Below, one piece after another: positions 61,133 to 64,000 of a stretch of 64,000 nt of DNA; positions within the stretch are counted from its first letter, which is position 1; each line of letters starts with the position of its first letter. The notes beneath the pieces are model-generated. The model did no database searches and had not been told where the DNA came from. It was given only the letters and a program-made list of their open reading frames with translations. The translations under genes were made by a program, and so were the position numbers. Source of the DNA: Nilaparvata lugens (taxonomy: Eukaryota; Arthropoda; Insecta; Hemiptera; Delphacidae); contig NC_052504.1 in NCBI RefSeq assembly GCF_014356525.2, positions 61,514,086 through 61,578,085 on the forward strand, written 5' to 3'.

Positions 61133-62739
61133 AGGGCCGGTTTCTGAGCTCGGGATTTAGCTAAGTCCTAGACTTTAAACAGCTGGAGTCAGAAAATTGT
61201 TTTTCCAAAACGGGGCGTAGTCGCTGCTTTTAAAACAGTAGTCATAGTTCATATTTTCTCATTTCTATAATTGGAAACGTTTTTCCTTGACGAAATTAGA
61301 CATTCCTGAATAATTCAGAGTATTGCGCATTTACGGCGAAACGCGGTAATTGATTTTCACGAAATATATTTCCCCCCCATCACTACTGAATTCGAAAATT
61401 CCCAAGAAATCCTGTTCATAATGGATTGTTCTTCCACGTGATGTGTGGTTTTTCATCTATACTAGAAAAATATTCATGTTGTATAGGGTAGAAGTGGTAG
61501 GTTTGCATAATTTTGAAAACCCCTTAAAAAATACACTTTTTTTGAAAATTCGTAGCTCCGGAACCAAGAATGTTAAAATATTGCGCGACAACTCAATTGA
61601 TTGGACATTTTATTCTCCTCAATTTTGTCAAGAATGATTTTTCTTGAGAGACTCAAGGTTCAAGAGATAAAATGGGAAAATTGAAAAAAGTCTGAAATTT
61701 TGGGGTTTTTTGGGGGTTTTGGAGGTGAAGCAGCCATCTGGCGTGTCAGCAAATTCCAGATTCGAATTCAGCGCCCCAAAATACATAAAGAACCGTCGAG
61801 AAAAATTCTTTCGGGGCTGTTTCCTGAAAAACGACCATTTGACTGGACTAATAATATTTTAAGTAGTTATGAACACTTTGGTGGTAGAATCGATCCGATA
61901 TCTCTCACTATAACTGAATAGAAATCGATATAAAAGAATTTATCAGTTATGACCGCCATCTTGAATTTATCAATCATGAAAGATATATTCGTTGATTTCT
62001 CATCAATATTCTTATTTGGCTGGTTGTAACAAAGAGATTGAGACCATTTTCAATTCTTTATCATGGAGTAGTTGTGAAAAAAAATCGATTTTATAGTTCA
62101 GTTTTAATGATAGTTAATTGTCTTAGCGGCTAGAATGACATCATAAAAAAATCATAACTCCAGAACAAAAGGTGATAAAAGCTTGAAACACACGGGAATA
62201 GATGATAAATTCTATTTCAAAGGAGTTTTGTTTGGCACTTTATATCCAAAAATTGCCATTGAAAGTAGTTATTCAGAAAAAATTCTCGTGAAAAATTGAA
62301 TGTTTTTGAAAAAGTGCATTTTTGTTGGTTGAAATCATGTTTTTGGTGGAAATGTGTGATAACAAACTTGGTAGAACCGTTCATTTTGATTCATTTCACG
62401 TTCACTAGAGCTCTCCATCATAGATGGTAACCATACTATGACCGTTTTAATTAATGCTAGATTGCTGGATCCGCCATTTTGAATCTGCCATTACGCGGCC
62501 CAGTCGCGATCCCCAGCACATCAAGTGGTTTGGATATCCTGAGGTAGCCTAGAATCAGAATATTCGGGTCTGTTTCCAACTTTACAAAGTGTCCACGAAT
62601 TCCCTTGAGTAACCGGACTGTTATATGATAATTAAATCTTTTGTAAGCATGATCTGATCAAATAAGTAGCTGGTGTATCAGTGTGAATGTGCTTATGGTT
62701 TGGACGTCGTACAGTTGAAAATGTTATCCATTCTATTGA

Positions 62740-63032
62740 TAAAATTTTTGTTCATTACTGTATTTGTTATTATATTCTTTACTTTTTATAAGTTCTGGAA
62801 TTTTTAGTTCTCAATTTGTTTTATTTTTACTTTCTTCATAAGTATTTGAAATCTTTGTATTCTTCCTTTTTCGAATTAGGTGGTATTTTTGTTGTTTGTA
62901 TTATTTTTTATTGCATAAGTTCATATTATTATGAACAAAACATATTATATACGTTTGTATCTGTACAATTTTTATTGTTAAGGAGACATATTCGGGGAGA
63001 TCCGTTGTATCCATTGTGAATAAATAAATAAA
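62740..63032 (+). mobile_element. Probable LINE 3'-end fragment with (AAAT)n tail
   Basis: GACATATTCGGGGAGATCCG is followed by a short spacer and TGAATAAATAAATAAATGAA, a typical 3' end of a LINE with an AAAT tail. The U-rich sequence before it has no coding capacity. The 5' limit is a guess. Confidence 0.4.
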
Positions 63033-64000
63033 TGAACTATTGATTGCGTGCAATAATGCATGCAATTAATAACTAAAATAACATAGTATTGTCTCTTGAA
63101 CTTTCTCTGCTTTGAACTTGGGCTGTCCTGTTGCCAGTATGTCTTGGAGGAGATTAGCTTTTGATGTAAGCATTATAGTAGTTTATTTTGTTAATTTCAA
63201 CACACCGATTTTTCGCCAACACGACAACACAGAATGTTCTCTGATGGTTTGATTGGAATGGCGTATCGACGGCAGTCAGACCTTATAACAGCGCTCACAC
63301 TCACTTTCCGGGATGACACGTCATGGTACGATAGGACGGAAAGCTCTATGTTTATTTAGGATATTTTCTAGATATTAAATTGATTTTTTTTTTGAGAAAA
63401 CTTAACAACAGGTCCATGTAACTTTCTTAGCGCGATGTTTACTGTTCACAGAATTACTAGTTACCCGCACACAAGCTTGGAGCTCATGTGGAAATCACCA
63501 CCAGAAAAACAAAAATGAGAAAAAACATTTGATTTTAATATTTCTATCATCAATAGTTGAAGCTTTTTCAAATATAATATTATGTTCATTAGAATTTTTT
63601 TAGTTTTCCAATGCCTTCAGAAAATTTTTCAGGCCAAGATTGTTGTCAAAAGTGCAATTGTTTAGAAAAACATAATCACTCAACCATATTTACATCTCTC
63701 AAACTGAAAAGATACGTTTTAAAACTTGACCAATATGATTGTGGCTATGAAGAAAATGTCAATACATTGCTTTCAAGGCTGTTTATTACAAACTGACGAA
63801 TATTTTCGAAAAATCAATATCCTAAAAAAGTATCCCACAACCTCTCACAGATGTAGTAATTTATAAATAAGCACAAAGCAAGTTATTATAAGAGCACTTT
63901 ATTTTATATTGTCAAGTCATTTCAGAACACACACACTCACACACGCCACACCAGTGCCATCATAATCTGACAGTGTCACCAACCTCTCAATACAACATCA

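Larger units (their letters stand above)
60721..64000. other. Alkaline phosphatase intron 4 (start), repeats only
   Basis: No next exon was found. The stretch at 61140-61160 (GGGCCGGTTTCTGAGCTCGG) looks like a transposon terminus and 61440-62480 has the low-complexity feel of old repeats, but I could not delimit either. The frame at 63611-63796 is cysteine-rich at its start yet has no splice or family support. Confidence 0.5.

Noticed and set aside
63611..63796. Cysteine-rich 61-residue frame, possible small secreted peptide or next exon
   Set aside because: No signal peptide, the cysteines cluster only at the start, and it does not match the alkaline phosphatase sequence expected after exon 4.

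Overview
The window is insect nuclear DNA, most likely from a hemipteran of the planthopper type. The evidence is AT-rich sequence, long introns with GT..AG boundaries, a very dense and varied load of transposable elements, and insect-like protein variants. There is no bacterial or phage content, no CRISPR array and no operon. The species cannot be fixed from the sequence alone.

Two host genes are supported, both on the + strand and both cut by one window edge or lying beyond it. The first (3438-15552) is the C-terminal two thirds of a dynein regulatory complex protein 11 / IQCA1-like gene. It has seven phase-compatible exons, including a terminal exon that encodes 50 residues. Its AAA+ domain has a degenerate P-loop and Walker B, and its last intron holds a pogo/Tigger/jerky-like DNA transposon with a nearly intact transposase. 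The second (43261-60720, running off the right edge) is the start of a secreted or GPI-anchored alkaline phosphatase. Four exons are visible, one of them a 51-nt microexon, and they carry the first metal-binding aspartate and the nucleophilic serine at the family spacing of 50 residues.

Everything else is repeat landscape. From about 21.07 to 36.2 kb there is a nest of elements. A Helitron-like copy on the - strand (28034 down to about 21070) is split by a nearly full-length LINE (22309-27177). Next to it, an older repeat, whose uninterrupted relative lies inverted at 53.0-55.0 kb, is split by a 6.05-kb block with Helitron termini (28548-34596). That block carries two copies of the Helitron 5' module and a 1.295-kb tandem duplication of about 99.6% identity.

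The alkaline phosphatase introns hold a SINE with an (ATT)n tail, two 5'-truncated R4/Dong-like LINE fragments bordered by (TTA)n arrays, and a decayed second LINE (about 56.4-59.3 kb). Several foldback or MITE-like inverted repeats are spread through the window.

I do not see an undescribed enzymatic or defence system. The most interesting signals are the Helitron and LINE nesting that can be dated by its own empty sites, the P-loop loss in DRC11, and a run of single-base homopolymer deletions in the LINE that may be assembly error rather than decay.
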